The notes: generated by a model from the letters alone, not told the origin. Positions 1 through 8,595 are shown, counted from the stretch's first letter. The stretch is 64,000 nucleotides of DNA from Nitrospira sp. (GCA_037045225.1 JBAOHZ010000009.1:2480001-2544000), one strand, 5' to 3'. A program made the numbers and translations.

Positions 1-6
1 GGCCTG

Positions 7-411
7 TTGCTCGCGATCGGGCTGGCGCTGGCCTGGATGTCCGTTACGCCGACTGGCGCACTCAATTGCCTGCATTGCGTTCTGGCGCAACGATGGGTGG
101 AGGCGACCGTTTCCGAACGGGACCATCGGCAATCGGAGCCGCAAGCAGACATCTTCGCCCATGCTTCCAACCGTACCGCTTCCGATCCTGTCCGGTCCCT
201 TCATCGTCTCATTGCCGATCATCGGCAGGCGATTGCGTCGGGAGAATCACCGCTCGGTGATACCTCCGCAGCCATTGTGGGCCGTTGGAGCGTTCCTGCG
301 TGGCCGGTGTTCACGCGCCGGCTGCTCCGTGATGGCGCGTCGCCGTTCGTTGCTGATCGCAACTCACACATTCTCGGCTTCCGCGCACCTCCCTCGCTGA
401 TCGCCACGTAG
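7..411 (+). CDS. Hypothetical protein at window edge
   Basis: An open frame of 134 codons, possibly continuing past the left edge because no stop is visible in the six preceding bases. It starts at a TTG inside a hydrophobic stretch (residues 1-19) that could be the end of a signal peptide or membrane helix, followed by a Cys-Leu-His-Cys motif. Third codon positions are GC-rich, which favours real coding. I recognise no domain. It lies just upstream of a PepSY-TM remnant and the exbBD genes, where small exported metal-related proteins are often found, so a role in metal uptake is possible but is only inference. Confidence 0.4.
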   Translation: MLAIGLALAWMSVTPTGALNCLHCVLAQRWVEATVSERDHRQSEPQADIFAHASNRTASDPVRSLHRLIADHRQAIASGESPLGDTSAAIVGRWSVPAWPVFTRRLLRDGASPFVADRNSHILGFRAPPSLIAT

Positions 412-452
412 TTTCTTCTTCATCTCATCAACCGCAGCCGCCGTGAAAGCGC

Positions 453-896
453 TTGGTTTGGGCGACCTCTGCCCAGGCTACGCATCGTCTACGAGGGGAA
501 GGACCCTGTGTGATGAAAGTGTTGTCGCTCATACAGACCGTGGAGACGCAGTACCCGGGTGGCCGACCGGAATGGCTCTACCTGCCGAAGAAACCGACCA
601 GCACCTATACAATCTGCCGGCGCGATGTTCCCGGGCTCAGCCTGATACTGAGCCGGCGATGTGTGCTGGTGGATCGATACAGCGGCGAAATTGTGCACGT
701 GCAAAGTCCGGAGCGCGGCACGGCCGGAGACCACTTTATTCAATGGCAATGACCGATGCACTCGGGACAGATCTTCGGTCTGACCGGGCGCTGGATCGTG
801 TTTGTCTCGGGTCTGATCTGTCCACTCCTCTTCATGGCCGGCTGGTATCTGTGGCGGCGGAAGCGTCCAAGGAATCTCCGATCACCGAGACGGTAA
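453..896 (+). pseudogene. PepSY-associated TM protein, broken by in-frame TGA
   Basis: The frame from about 453 (TTG) or 513 (ATG) reads a PepSY-TM C-terminal region and stops at a TGA at 750-752. The same frame then continues without a shift: P-M-H-S-G-Q-I-F-G-L, a membrane helix and a basic RRKRP tail, ending at TAA 894-896. The segment W-Q-stop-P-M-H-S-G-Q matches the family pattern in which an aromatic residue, often Trp, precedes P-L-H-[ST]-G, so a TGG to TGA change is the simplest explanation. The N-terminal helices of full PepSY-TM proteins (about 200-400 residues) are also missing, as an in-frame stop lies at 444-446. Such proteins usually act with TonB receptors in iron-siderophore reduction, which fits exbB/exbD and the receptor downstream. 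An ATG at 756 could restart a short C-terminal peptide. Confidence 0.7.
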
Positions 897-926
897 CGGT
901 CCCGGAATGTAGGAAAGGAGCAGGTG

Positions 927-1352
927 ATGGCAGGTTTGAAGGAAGCCGTAGAGTACGGCGTGATCGGGCTGTTGATCGGGTTGAGCCTGTGGGCGGTGGC
1001 CGTGGCCATCGAGCGCTGGTGGTGCTACCGGAACATCGACGTGCGAGGTTTCGCCTCGATCGAGGAGTGTGAAATTGCGTTGACCAGACGGTTGGTGGTG
1101 ATCGGAACCGTGGCGGCGAATGCGCCCTATATCGGGCTGCTCGGGACCGTGTTGGGCATCATGCTTACCTTTCATACCATGGGGACGTCCGGCGCGCTGG
1201 CTGTCACCACGATCATGATCGGCTTGAGTCTCGCGCTGAAAGCGACTGCGGCCGGGCTTGTCGTCGCGATTCCCTGCGTCGTCATGAACAACGTGCTCCG
1301 GCGACGGGTCAGCGAATTGCTCGCACAGTACAAGGCCGACCATGGAACGTGA
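927..1352 (+). CDS. exbB: ExbB-type proton channel subunit
   Basis: Inner-membrane subunit of the proton-driven motor that energises TonB. The protein has 141 residues, the short ExbB form, with membrane helices at about residues 10-28, 53-80 and 88-115. The middle helix has the typical P-Y-I-G-L-L-G-T-V-L-G pattern of the MotA/TolQ/ExbB family, and the last ends in a G-L-V-V-A-I-P motif. I chose ATG 927 over GTG 924 because an AGGAAAGGAG ribosome site lies just upstream. It overlaps exbD by 11 bases, so the two are translationally coupled. No tonB gene is visible nearby. Confidence 0.92.
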   Translation: MAGLKEAVEYGVIGLLIGLSLWAVAVAIERWWCYRNIDVRGFASIEECEIALTRRLVVIGTVAANAPYIGLLGTVLGIMLTFHTMGTSGALAVTTIMIGLSLALKATAAGLVVAIPCVVMNNVLRRRVSELLAQYKADHGT

Positions 1353-1716
1353 AGTCGATCAGATCAATGTCATTCCGTTGGTGGACATTATGCTGGTGTT
1401 GCTCGTGATTGTGCTGACTACGGCCACCTTCATCACGACCGGACAGATTCCCGTCAATCTTGCGAAGGCAAGTTCGTCGAGTGAACGGCACGATCGACTG
1501 ATTGTCGTCACCGTCACAGCGGAGGGCGGCCTGTTTGTCGATGACCGGGCGATCGGCGAGCAGCAACTCGCCCTTGCCCTGGCGCCTCATCCCCGTCACT
1601 CGCCGGTGCTGGTTCGCGCCGACAAGGTGACGCGGCTGGAACGATTTGTGGGCATCGTCGACCACATTCGCGGGCTTGGTTTTCAGCTGGTGAGTTTGGA
1701 AGTGATACGGGCGTGA
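1342..1716 (+). CDS. exbD: ExbD-type energy transducer
   Basis: Partner of ExbB in the TonB motor. It has one N-terminal membrane helix (about residues 11-31) preceded by I-N-V-I-P-L-V-D, which carries the essential membrane Asp of the ExbD/TolR family (Asp15). A periplasmic domain of about 85 residues follows, ending in the usual L-V-R-A-D and G-F-Q-L-V-S-L-E segments. At 124 residues it is of normal length. Its start lies inside exbB and its stop is 43 bases before the next start, so exbB, exbD and the receptor probably form one operon. Confidence 0.92.
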   Translation: MEREVDQINVIPLVDIMLVLLVIVLTTATFITTGQIPVNLAKASSSSERHDRLIVVTVTAEGGLFVDDRAIGEQQLALALAPHPRHSPVLVRADKVTRLERFVGIVDHIRGLGFQLVSLEVIRA

Positions 1717-1761
1717 CAACTCTCGCCGGGCTTCGCGCGCAGGCAACGAAAGGAAGAGTGG

Positions 1762-4101
1762 ATGATATCAGTCAGAGTCGTACAGAACGGAGTGGTGGGG
1801 ACCATGCTCCTGTGTGGAATGCTCCTCAGTCCCGCGTGGGCCCAGAGCGACGTGCCGTCATCGATGTCTGGCACGATGGAATCAGAGGCGGCGTTGCGTG
1901 AGCGGCTTCAGCACAATGTGCATGAGCGGGAGCAGTTATTGCAGCAATTGGAAGACCTTAGCCGCACGCGCGACGAGACGTTGCCGAAGGACGAACGGCC
2001 GCAACTCTATCGGGAAACGACCGACGCGGCCGCCGAAGGCGGAGCCTCCCAGGAGACGCCCGTCTATGAGTTGGCGGACATCAGCATCGTGAGCAAACGG
2101 GTACAAAAGCATCCGGAGGGGCTGGCTTTCTCGGCGACCCCGCGTTCGGAAACCGATTCGCAACCGACGCGCACGATGAAGGAGTCCATGGAGTCGCTTC
2201 CTGGCGTGATCCTCCGATCCGCCAACGGTCCGCGCGATTTCGGGGTGTCGATTCGAGGGTCGGGTGTGAAAACGACCGGCGTCGTGCGCGATCTAAAGTT
2301 TTACGAAGACGGCATCGGCCAGACGCAATCCGACGGGTTCTCCCGCCTGGATATGCACGACCCCTGGTTCATGCAGAGCGTGGAAGTCACGCGCGGCGCG
2401 GCGTCCTCGCTGTATGACAACGCGGCGCTTGGCGGCATGATCCATTTCAAGACGCGGCGCGGTTCCGACATCAACGGCCTCGAAACGTTTCTGAGCGGGG
2501 GCTCCTACGGCTATCAGAAGTATGGCGTCGCGATCGGCCGGGAATACGGCGATGTGGACGTGGCCTTGTTTGCCAGTCAGGTTTCCGAAGACGGCTATCT
2601 CCGACATAGCGATTACAACACGCAAACGGTGAATCTGAACTTTCGATTCAAGTTGGGAGACAAGGACAATTTCTATGTGAAGGCCGTGACGAACGCGTTG
2701 AATGCGAACGTGCCGACGCGGTTGACACTCGCGCAATTCAACGCGGATTCCCGGCAGGCCGGAGGCACCGGGCTTGGCAACGATCCACTACGTCTGGCCC
2801 AGCGGCGTCTTGATCGGCGGACCGTCATCGGCGGTCTGTATGAACGCCAGATCGACGCCAATACCGTGTTTCTTTTGGAAGCCGATTACGATGTGCGCGA
2901 CATCAATCAGACCTTCACGCAGATCAATGACGCGTTCTATCCCAACTTCAAGGGGTATGCGGATCTTCGCCATGACGGCCGTCTGGGAGAGATGCCGCTC
3001 AGGAGTTATGTGGGATTCTTCGCCAATAATATGGAGCAGGAATCGCAAACGTTTGAGAATCTCGGCGATTTCCGTGGGTCCCGTGGCACGCTGGTGCAGA
3101 ACAGCCGCGGCACTATTCGCAACATCGGCGGACGATTGCGGGAGGAGTTGGAGTTCATCCCGAAGTGGACCTTGGCGGCGGGTGTCGGATTCCAACAATC
3201 GCAGATCAGTGTGCAGACGATCAATTACACAGCCGGGGCCCTCGGCTCGACCCCCGGAGCCGATCGCACCTTTTATAACTGGGCGCCGGAGGTTTCCCTG
3301 TCCTGGAGACCCACTGAACAGTATCGCCATTGGGTGCGGGCCTCGACCGGATATTCCGTGCCGGGCTTTGCCAATTTGACCACCGGCCTGGATGGATTAG
3401 CGGGAACGAATTTTTCGATCAAGCCACAGAAGAACTACAATTTCGAAATCGGGACCGACTCGAAACTTCACAGCACGTTCAGCGTCCAACTGGTCGGGTT
3501 TTGGGTGCTCGTGAAAGATGAAATCATCACCCAGGTCAATTCGACCACCGCAGGCGCCTTTGCGATCAATGCCGACTCCTCTCAATACCGGGGCATCGAG
3601 GCTAGTTACGATTGGCGGCCGTCGCCCGGCTGGCGTTTCTCCGGGGCCTACACCCATATCGATGCCCAATATATCAACTTCGCTGATCAGTTCAGAGTGA
3701 ACGGGGCAGGCCCGATCACGCAGATTTTGCGGGACGGCAAGCAGGTGCCCAACGTGGCGCGGGACGTGCTGAATTTTAAGGAGGAGTACAACCATCCCTC
3801 CGGATGGGGCGGCTGGTTCGAGACCACGTATTGGAACAGCTATTTCTTGAACAACAACAATACCGTGGGGGCGCCGGCCTATTGGTTGCTGAATGCGAAT
3901 CTTCACAAGACGGTCGAGTTCAGTCCTACCTCGTGGTTCCGCTTCGCGAGGTTCTATCTGCAGCTCGACAACCTCGCGGACCAGCGATACGTCGGCTCTG
4001 GCGGCGTCATCGCCGACAGCACGCCCGATGCGAATAAGACATTGTTTTTCGCGGGCTACGGGCGAGCGATCTACGGCGGCGTGACGTTGGGCATGTTCTG
4101 A
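1762..4101 (+). CDS. TonB-dependent outer membrane receptor
   Basis: Outer-membrane gated beta-barrel for uptake of a scarce ligand, most likely an iron complex given exbBD and the PepSY-TM remnant. It has 779 residues: signal peptide (1-27, ending A-W-A-Q), a charged Glu/Arg-rich segment at about 38-67 that looks like a short coiled coil, a plug domain (about 100-230, with L-P-G-V-I-L-R and S-I-R-G-S-G) and a barrel ending in an aromatic residue (G-M-F), as outer-membrane insertion requires. The coiled-coil spacer before the plug is not standard. Starting at ATG 1762 places a complete signal peptide at the N-terminus. The ligand cannot be read from the sequence. Confidence 0.93.
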   Translation: MISVRVVQNGVVGTMLLCGMLLSPAWAQSDVPSSMSGTMESEAALRERLQHNVHEREQLLQQLEDLSRTRDETLPKDERPQLYRETTDAAAEGGASQETPVYELADISIVSKRVQKHPEGLAFSATPRSETDSQPTRTMKESMESLPGVILRSANGPRDFGVSIRGSGVKTTGVVRDLKFYEDGIGQTQSDGFSRLDMHDPWFMQSVEVTRGAASSLYDNAALGGMIHFKTRRGSDINGLETFLSGGSYGYQKYGVAIGREYGDVDVALFASQVSEDGYLRHSDYNTQTVNLNFRFKLGDKDNFYVKAVTNALNANVPTRLTLAQFNADSRQAGGTGLGNDPLRLAQRRLDRRTVIGGLYERQIDANTVFLLEADYDVRDINQTFTQINDAFYPNFKGYADLRHDGRLGEMPLRSYVGFFANNMEQESQTFENLGDFRGSRGTLVQNSRGTIRNIGGRLREELEFIPKWTLAAGVGFQQSQISVQTINYTAGALGSTPGADRTFYNWAPEVSLSWRPTEQYRHWVRASTGYSVPGFANLTTGLDGLAGTNFSIKPQKNYNFEIGTDSKLHSTFSVQLVGFWVLVKDEIITQVNSTTAGAFAINADSSQYRGIEASYDWRPSPGWRFSGAYTHIDAQYINFADQFRVNGAGPITQILRDGKQVPNVARDVLNFKEEYNHPSGWGGWFETTYWNSYFLNNNNTVGAPAYWLLNANLHKTVEFSPTSWFRFARFYLQLDNLADQRYVGSGGVIADSTPDANKTLFFAGYGRAIYGGVTLGMF

Positions 4102-4327
4102 TCAGTGGAGGCTGTCGTCGTCCAGTGCTGTCGGCCTACTGGCGGCGACGTAACCAGCGCCTTAAAAAGGAGTGGGAGGGAGTCCGCACTGTCGCATCCG
4201 TGGGCAGGGGGCTGTAGCCCAGTTCCTGCGTGGTATCGCGGGCGTGGCTTTCAGGAAGGTAGTTTGGAAGTCATGAAATAATGAGGTGTCAGATTCACTC
4301 GCCCGAGTCTGTCGGGCGCTGTAGGCG

Positions 4328-4837
4328 TCACGAGTAATAGCGGGTTTCATCCACGGGAGGTGGCGAGGAGCTGTCTCCTGCTTGTTTGGCACGGTCCCGC
4401 GCCGCATACATCGATCCACGCGCCGATTGCTGGGGTGCGAACCGCAGGAATCCGAGATCGCGTACCATGTCATCGTAGACCGCTTCCATCCCGCCACGCA
4501 TGAAGTAGGTTTCGTGCCAGAATCCGGTTCCCCCGGAATTCTTCAAGAACGCCTGCCACCATTGACGGTGTGGATCGGACCGGGCCCACCGTTCCAGCGA
4601 GGCGAAGTCTCGCCAGTATTGGCGCATCCCGACATGTGGCGGCGCGAGGGACCACAACAGGTTTTCGTGCAGGAGTAGGCCCTCTGGGTTGGCGTCGACA
4701 GAACGTGCGATCTGCGGTCCAAAACCGAACAACGTCTTCAGGCCGGTCAGCCGGTTGACCCGCATCCCCAGGTAAATCACAACGAGGTCAGGATAGGCGG
4801 ACAGATCAACGGTGCGCCGATCAACGCGGACTGACAT
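4328..4837 (-). CDS. DUF4188 family protein
   Basis: A cytoplasmic protein of 169 residues, convergent with the receptor gene. It matches the DUF4188 pattern: V-V-I-Y-L-G-M-R-V-N-R near the start, a central Y-W-R-x-F-x-x-L-E motif, then W-H-E-T-Y-F-M-R-G-G-M-E-A-V-Y. The family is related in fold to dimeric alpha/beta-barrel monooxygenases and is sometimes named monooxygenase-like, but no reaction is established. A GGGAGA ribosome site precedes the ATG on the minus strand. The C-terminal 30 residues are polar and probably disordered. Confidence 0.8.
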   Translation of the reverse strand: MSVRVDRRTVDLSAYPDLVVIYLGMRVNRLTGLKTLFGFGPQIARSVDANPEGLLLHENLLWSLAPPHVGMRQYWRDFASLERWARSDPHRQWWQAFLKNSGGTGFWHETYFMRGGMEAVYDDMVRDLGFLRFAPQQSARGSMYAARDRAKQAGDSSSPPPVDETRYYS

Positions 4838-5032
4838 GGCTGGTCTCCCTTGAGTGTGGCGATGCGACTATGCCGGCTGAAGTCTAGCGAAGGGGGCTCA
4901 GGCGGTCAACCATGTCGTGGGCCTCACACCTAATCGCTGCATGCGCACATTTTGTAGCACGCGTGGGCATCCGTCGGTAGACAACGTATGCAGAACGGCG
5001 TAGTTGATATGGCACGTGAGAACTCTCAGATT

Positions 5033-5365
5033 ATGAACCGACAGCCCTCCAAAACCTTCGCCGGTCTCCTCGCACTCGGCATCGTCTGCGTGTATATGGC
5101 GTTGGCCCTTGTGGCGCCGGGTTGTTCGTTCGCGCATGCCACTCCGTCGGACAGTCCTCATCAGCATTCAGGCACGGAATCCCATTCGACCCTCTGCTCC
5201 TGGGCCTGTCAGGCGACATCGGATGTCGTCATCATTTCACAAGGGGATGTGGGCACGGTCTGGGTTGCCCAATCTCAAGCGTTGAGTGCTCCTCCGCTCC
5301 TCCTGCCTTTCGGGGACCCCTCGTGCCTTCAGGCCCGCGCGCCGCCGATCCCCGTGAGGGGATAG
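5033..5365 (+). CDS. Exported DUF2946-like His/Cys-rich small protein
   Basis: A small exported protein of 110 residues from ATG 5033; in-frame ATGs at 4988 and 5009 are alternatives, and no strong ribosome site separates them. From 5033 the N-terminus is a clear signal peptide (K-T-F-A-G-L-L-A-L-G through S-F-A-H-A). A His-rich stretch with S-P-H-Q-H-S-G and S-H-S, then a Cys-x3-Cys, follows, as in the DUF2946 type of periplasmic metal-associated proteins. A Pro-rich tail ends it. DUF2946 genes often sit near copper or TonB genes, which fits this region. A direct metal ligand role is inferred, not shown. Confidence 0.65.
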   Translation: MNRQPSKTFAGLLALGIVCVYMALALVAPGCSFAHATPSDSPHQHSGTESHSTLCSWACQATSDVVIISQGDVGTVWVAQSQALSAPPLLLPFGDPSCLQARAPPIPVRG

Positions 5366-5748
5366 TTCGGGCGGGGCGCGCGTCGCCACCGATTCATCGC
5401 ACAGTGGAATTCGATCCCGTCGTCCAGGCTAAGAGGACGGACGGGGGTGTATCGGTCCCGTGTTCCGCCATATCCGGGCGTTCGGCCCGAGCTATTTCAC
5501 TTAAGCAGGTTGAGTTTGAGGATGGGATTGCCCTCCGATCCCGGACAACCGGCAGCGCAGGCGCCTTCCTTGTGAGCTCCGCTGTCGGTTCCCACGACGG
5601 AACTGTGATGCGCTGCGTCGGTTCTGAATGGTGGACCCGGTTGTGCGGGAGGCTCGTGCCCCTTCCTGCCGTTGGGGGAAGAGCGGTAGCGGACCGCTCC
5701 TATCCACCGCCAAGGTCTTGAAGGAGTGGGAGAGAAGGGGTGGGAGAG
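5366..5748. other. Intergenic region without recognised gene
   Basis: About 380 bases between the DUF2946-like gene and the HTH gene. Open frames here lack family resemblance and a ribosome site. The only clear element is a purine-rich ribosome-binding stretch just before 5749. I see no hairpin terminator or repeat. Confidence 0.5.
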
Positions 5749-5997
5749 ATGGTTGAACAGCCGCTGTTGCGCGTGAAGGAAGCGGCGCAACTGCTCCAGG
5801 TCAGCAAGTGGACCGTCTATCGTTGGGTCGATGAAGGACGGCTTCATGCCACGAAGATCGGTGGTGGCAGTCTCCGCATTTTTCGAGTCTCCGTGACAGC
5901 GCTGGTGGAAGGCAATCGAACGGATTCGCGTCCCCATGATACGACACTGCACCTCAAGGCGGTGCCGCTCAGCGGACGCAGAGCGACGAAACGATAG
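5749..5997 (+). CDS. Excisionase/MerR-like helix-turn-helix protein
   Basis: A small DNA-binding protein of 82 residues. Residues 5-53 match the excisionase-type (HTH_17) domain: L-R-V-K-E-A-A-Q-L-L-Q-V-S-K-W-T-V-Y-R-W, then a wing with G-R-L-H-A-T-K-I-G-G-G and R-I-F-R. The tail is basic and unstructured. ATG 5749 is preferred over GTG 5740 because a GAGAAGGGGTGGGAG purine tract lies just before it. No integrase or attachment site is nearby, so it is more likely a stand-alone regulator of neighbouring genes than a phage excisionase. Confidence 0.78.
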   Translation: MVEQPLLRVKEAAQLLQVSKWTVYRWVDEGRLHATKIGGGSLRIFRVSVTALVEGNRTDSRPHDTTLHLKAVPLSGRRATKR

Positions 5998-6180
5998 GTC
6001 GGCCGGAAACGGATCCTGGAGTTGTGCACCCTTCTTCAGGATCTGCCTCCCGGGGTGAGTGGGATGGCCTCCCCCTTCACCCCGGCCCCTCGGGGCTCTC
6101 TGGGCGGTCGGTGCGGGGAGGCGGGTGACAGGGAATGCATGGTAGGGAATCGACGAAGTCTGTGGGGAGAGTGGCGCACC

Positions 6181-7335
6181 ATGGCTGATTGCACGAAGAA
6201 GAGCCTACAGTGGATACCCCTGGTATTGGCGGCCGGCATGGCCTTGTGCGGGGTTGATGGGAGCTGGGCTGCTGAGCCGGATGCCTGGGAGCAATTGTTT
6301 GCGGACGGTGTGAAGGCCAGGGAAGCGGCGCACTACACCGAGGCTGAGCACCTCTTGCAGCGCGCGCTCCGCGAGGCGGAGCAGGTCAGCCTCGACGATC
6401 CTCGCGTTGCCACAGCGGCCAACAATCTTGGATTGCTGTATCACGACCAGGGCCGTCTCCAGGAGGCGCAATCGTTGTACACCCGTGCGCTGACCATTTG
6501 GGAACAACAGTTGGGACCGGAGCATGAAGATGTTGCGGCGGCCTTAAATAATCTGGCGGAAATCGCCCATGTCGAAGGCGAGTGGGGCCGCGCGGAGACG
6601 TTGTATGAACGTGTACTCAGCATCGAACGCAAGGTGCTGGGCGCGGCGCACCCCGATGTCGCAATCAGCCTGAATAATCTGGCCGAGTTGTACCGCAAGC
6701 AGGGCCGAGAAACGGCGGCCGAATCGATGTATTCCCTGGCCCTGATTCTTATGGAAGAGGCCCGTGGGATGGATCCTCCGGATCTGGGACCTGTGCTCAA
6801 CAATCTTGCTGTCTTGTACAAGGGGCGCGGTCTCTATGCCTGGGCGGAACCATTCTACTTGCGCGCGCTGAAGATGCGCCGCCTGCGATATGGCGATGAG
6901 CATCCGGCGGTGGCGATGAGTTTGAACAACGCCGCCTGCCTCTATCAGGCCGAAGGCCTCTACGCGTGGGCCCAACGATATTTCGATGAGGCATTGGCCA
7001 TTGCGGAGCGGACGTCCGGCCCTCAGGCCTCTTTGACGGGCACGATTGTCGGCAATATGGCGTTTCTCGCCGATGAGCAGGGACTGTGGACCCAGGCGCA
7101 GTTGCTGTATCAGCGCGCGCTTGTGATTCAGCAGGAACAGCTGGGTGTGCACCATCCGATCGTCGGTTTATTGGTGGAGCGGTATGCGCACGTGCTTGCT
7201 TTCCTCGGGCAGCCGGTTGAGGCCGGATTGTTCGCCGCGCGGGCCGCATCCATCCGGGCAAGAGTGCAGCCTGGAGCCGTCCGGCAGGGTGCGTCCGCCT
7301 CTCAAGGCCTTGCTGTCGGTGCACTCACCCGATAG
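6181..7335 (+). CDS. Exported tetratricopeptide repeat protein
   Basis: A periplasmic or envelope scaffold of 384 residues. A signal peptide (about 1-29, ending S-W-A-A) is followed by seven or so 42-residue TPR repeats of the kinesin-light-chain (TPR_10/12) type; the recurring signature is L-N-N-L-A-x-L-Y followed by Y-x-R-A-L-x-I. This type of repeat mediates protein-protein contact. I chose ATG 6181 because it starts the signal peptide; the frame is open from 6022, but that extra N-terminus is Gly/Pro/Arg-rich and unlike the family. The partner is unknown. Confidence 0.88.
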   Translation: MADCTKKSLQWIPLVLAAGMALCGVDGSWAAEPDAWEQLFADGVKAREAAHYTEAEHLLQRALREAEQVSLDDPRVATAANNLGLLYHDQGRLQEAQSLYTRALTIWEQQLGPEHEDVAAALNNLAEIAHVEGEWGRAETLYERVLSIERKVLGAAHPDVAISLNNLAELYRKQGRETAAESMYSLALILMEEARGMDPPDLGPVLNNLAVLYKGRGLYAWAEPFYLRALKMRRLRYGDEHPAVAMSLNNAACLYQAEGLYAWAQRYFDEALAIAERTSGPQASLTGTIVGNMAFLADEQGLWTQAQLLYQRALVIQQEQLGVHHPIVGLLVERYAHVLAFLGQPVEAGLFAARAASIRARVQPGAVRQGASASQGLAVGALTR

Positions 7336-7363
7336 GCGGAGGCGTAAGAAAGGGAGGTGTGCT

Positions 7364-7891
7364 ATGTCGATCCGTGGTGCAGTGGCGTTACCGCGTCGTG
7401 CGAGTAGCAATCAATCGCCGAATGACAGCGAGGGCCTCAATGTGGCCGTCGTCCGGCTGCTGTCGGTGGCCCTTGATCTCAGCGGGGGATGGTCGTCGAC
7501 TCCGCCCACTGCCATTCTGCTCATTCCATTCGGATATCGCGATTGGCCGTCTGTCACATCCACGGTGGAGTCGCGGAGCGGGGCTCACACTCTGCGATTC
7601 TATGTCAGCCCCAAGGCACTTCTCACGCCGGAGTATGAATCGTTCCCCGTTGGAACCGTCTTTGTGGTGGAGTCTGAACCCAATTCGGTTGCAACCGGGT
7701 CATCTGGAGCCAGGCCTTCGGTGTTTGCGATGGAAAAGTGTGCCGGCCTGACGATGCATGGCGAGGGGGTCAGACAGGCCGAGTCATGGGTGTATGCGAG
7801 TTGGGATTCTGCTGGCCGGAACGCGAGGGCAGATCATGGACGTTGTGGCGTCTGCCGGTTGCCCTGGTTGACGCCCGCCGACTTTCGATGA
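7364..7891 (+). CDS. Cytochrome P460-fold protein lacking haem His
   Basis: A protein of 175 residues whose second half follows the cytochrome P460 family: I-P-F-G-Y-R-D-W-P, then an F-Y-V-S-P-K segment, F-P-V-G-T-V-F-V, a W-V-Y-A-S-W-D strand and a C-terminal Cys pair. P460 proteins bind haem through C-x-x-C-H and oxidise hydroxylamine or detoxify NO. Here the motif is C161-G-V-C164-R165, so the axial His is Arg. The Lys normally found after G-T-V is also absent (V-V-E-S). No convincing signal peptide follows ATG 7364, although a GGGAGG ribosome site supports this start. It may be a non-haem relative, or a gene losing function. Confidence 0.7.
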   Translation: MSIRGAVALPRRASSNQSPNDSEGLNVAVVRLLSVALDLSGGWSSTPPTAILLIPFGYRDWPSVTSTVESRSGAHTLRFYVSPKALLTPEYESFPVGTVFVVESEPNSVATGSSGARPSVFAMEKCAGLTMHGEGVRQAESWVYASWDSAGRNARADHGRCGVCRLPWLTPADFR

Positions 7892-8027
7892 TCGGTGGAC
7901 GGGGCTCGATGGTTGGACTGCGCTGACCACGCAGTGAGCTCCGATGAGGGAAGCGTACGCCCATGCGCTTCCCTCTCCCACCGTCTTTGGGGGCACGTGT
8001 TTCGTTCACATCGAGTCCCGCCCGATT

Positions 8028-8041
8028 GAGTGCTGGGGCTA
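8028..8041 (+). promoter_or_regulatory. Shared 14-nt upstream element, copy 1
   Basis: The sequence GAGTGCTGGGGCTA lies 23 bases before the smbP start codon. The identical 14-mer occurs at 8582-8595, 28 bases before the next gene; both copies follow a GATTG. Placement suggests a shared promoter or operator for two small exported proteins. It fits no standard sigma-70 promoter that I can name. Confidence 0.45.
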
Positions 8042-8064
8042 CGTATCACACAGGAGGAATCATC

Positions 8065-8367
8065 ATGACGTTGTTACGTTCAGGCATCATGGCGTTTGCA
8101 GTGTCTGCGTTGGTGGCGGTTGCGCCGATGGGATATGCCCTGGCCGACGGCGGTGGGCACGTGAAGGAAACGATTGCGCACGCCAAGGAAGGCGTGGAGC
8201 ATGAGAAGGAAGCCATCAAGCATCTGGAAGAGTCGGTCAAAGCCAGCAACGATCCGCATGCGAAGGAAGCGCTGGAGCATGCCAAGGAAGCCGTCAAACA
8301 TGCGGAGGAGTCTCTGATGCATGCGGAGCAGGCTTCGAGCCACAAGGGGACCGGGAAAGGGAAGTAG
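8065..8367 (+). CDS. smbP: Small metal-binding protein SmbP
   Basis: Periplasmic protein of 100 residues. After a signal peptide (about 1-28, ending A-L-A-D), the mature part consists of heptad-like repeats of the type H-A-K-E-[AG]-V-x-H-x-[EK]-E, with about a dozen His residues, a Gly/Lys tail and no Cys. This matches SmbP of Nitrosomonas europaea, a four-helix bundle that binds copper and other divalent metals. An AGGAGG ribosome site precedes ATG 8065. A copper ATPase and a cupredoxin-fold protein nearby support a role in copper buffering. The gene is followed by a strong hairpin. Confidence 0.85.
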   Translation: MTLLRSGIMAFAVSALVAVAPMGYALADGGGHVKETIAHAKEGVEHEKEAIKHLEESVKASNDPHAKEALEHAKEAVKHAEESLMHAEQASSHKGTGKGK

Positions 8368-8379
8368 GTCGTCTGTGTG

Positions 8380-8419
8380 ACGAAGGGGGACGCGAGCACA
8401 ATCCGCCGTCCCCCTTCGT
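8380..8419 (+). terminator. Hairpin after smbP
   Basis: A perfect 13-bp inverted repeat (8380-8392 with 8407-8419, ACGAAGGGGGACG and its complement) with a 14-base loop, 12 bases after the smbP stop. Only a weak T tract follows, so it may act as a terminator or as an mRNA-stabilising stem. Confidence 0.65.
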
Positions 8420-8581
8420 TCCTCGCCGATGCCGCGCTCTGTGCCTCGTGGACTGACCTGCTCAATCCCACGAGACATGCGGCGCCCTGTCCAATCCGGC
8501 GGTCATTCGTGCCGCCCGGGTCGACGACACGATCCTGTAGCATCGGTAGGTATCCGTGAGCGTGCATCTGTAGACGATTGC

Positions 8582-8595
8582 GAGTGCTGGGGCTA
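8582..8595 (+). promoter_or_regulatory. Shared 14-nt upstream element, copy 2
   Basis: Second copy of GAGTGCTGGGGCTA, 28 bases before the start of the small exported protein gene at 8624. It runs into TATAACT, which could serve as a -10 box, although no good -35 box lies at standard distance. Confidence 0.45.

Noticed and set aside
750..752. TGA as a selenocysteine or recoded codon
   Set aside because: The position is normally occupied by an aromatic residue in the family, no SECIS-like stem was seen, and other broken genes in the window use TAA and TAG, so simple nonsense change is more likely.
5749..5997. Excisionase of an integrated element
   Set aside because: No integrase, attachment repeats or phage genes are near; a lone HTH regulator is simpler.
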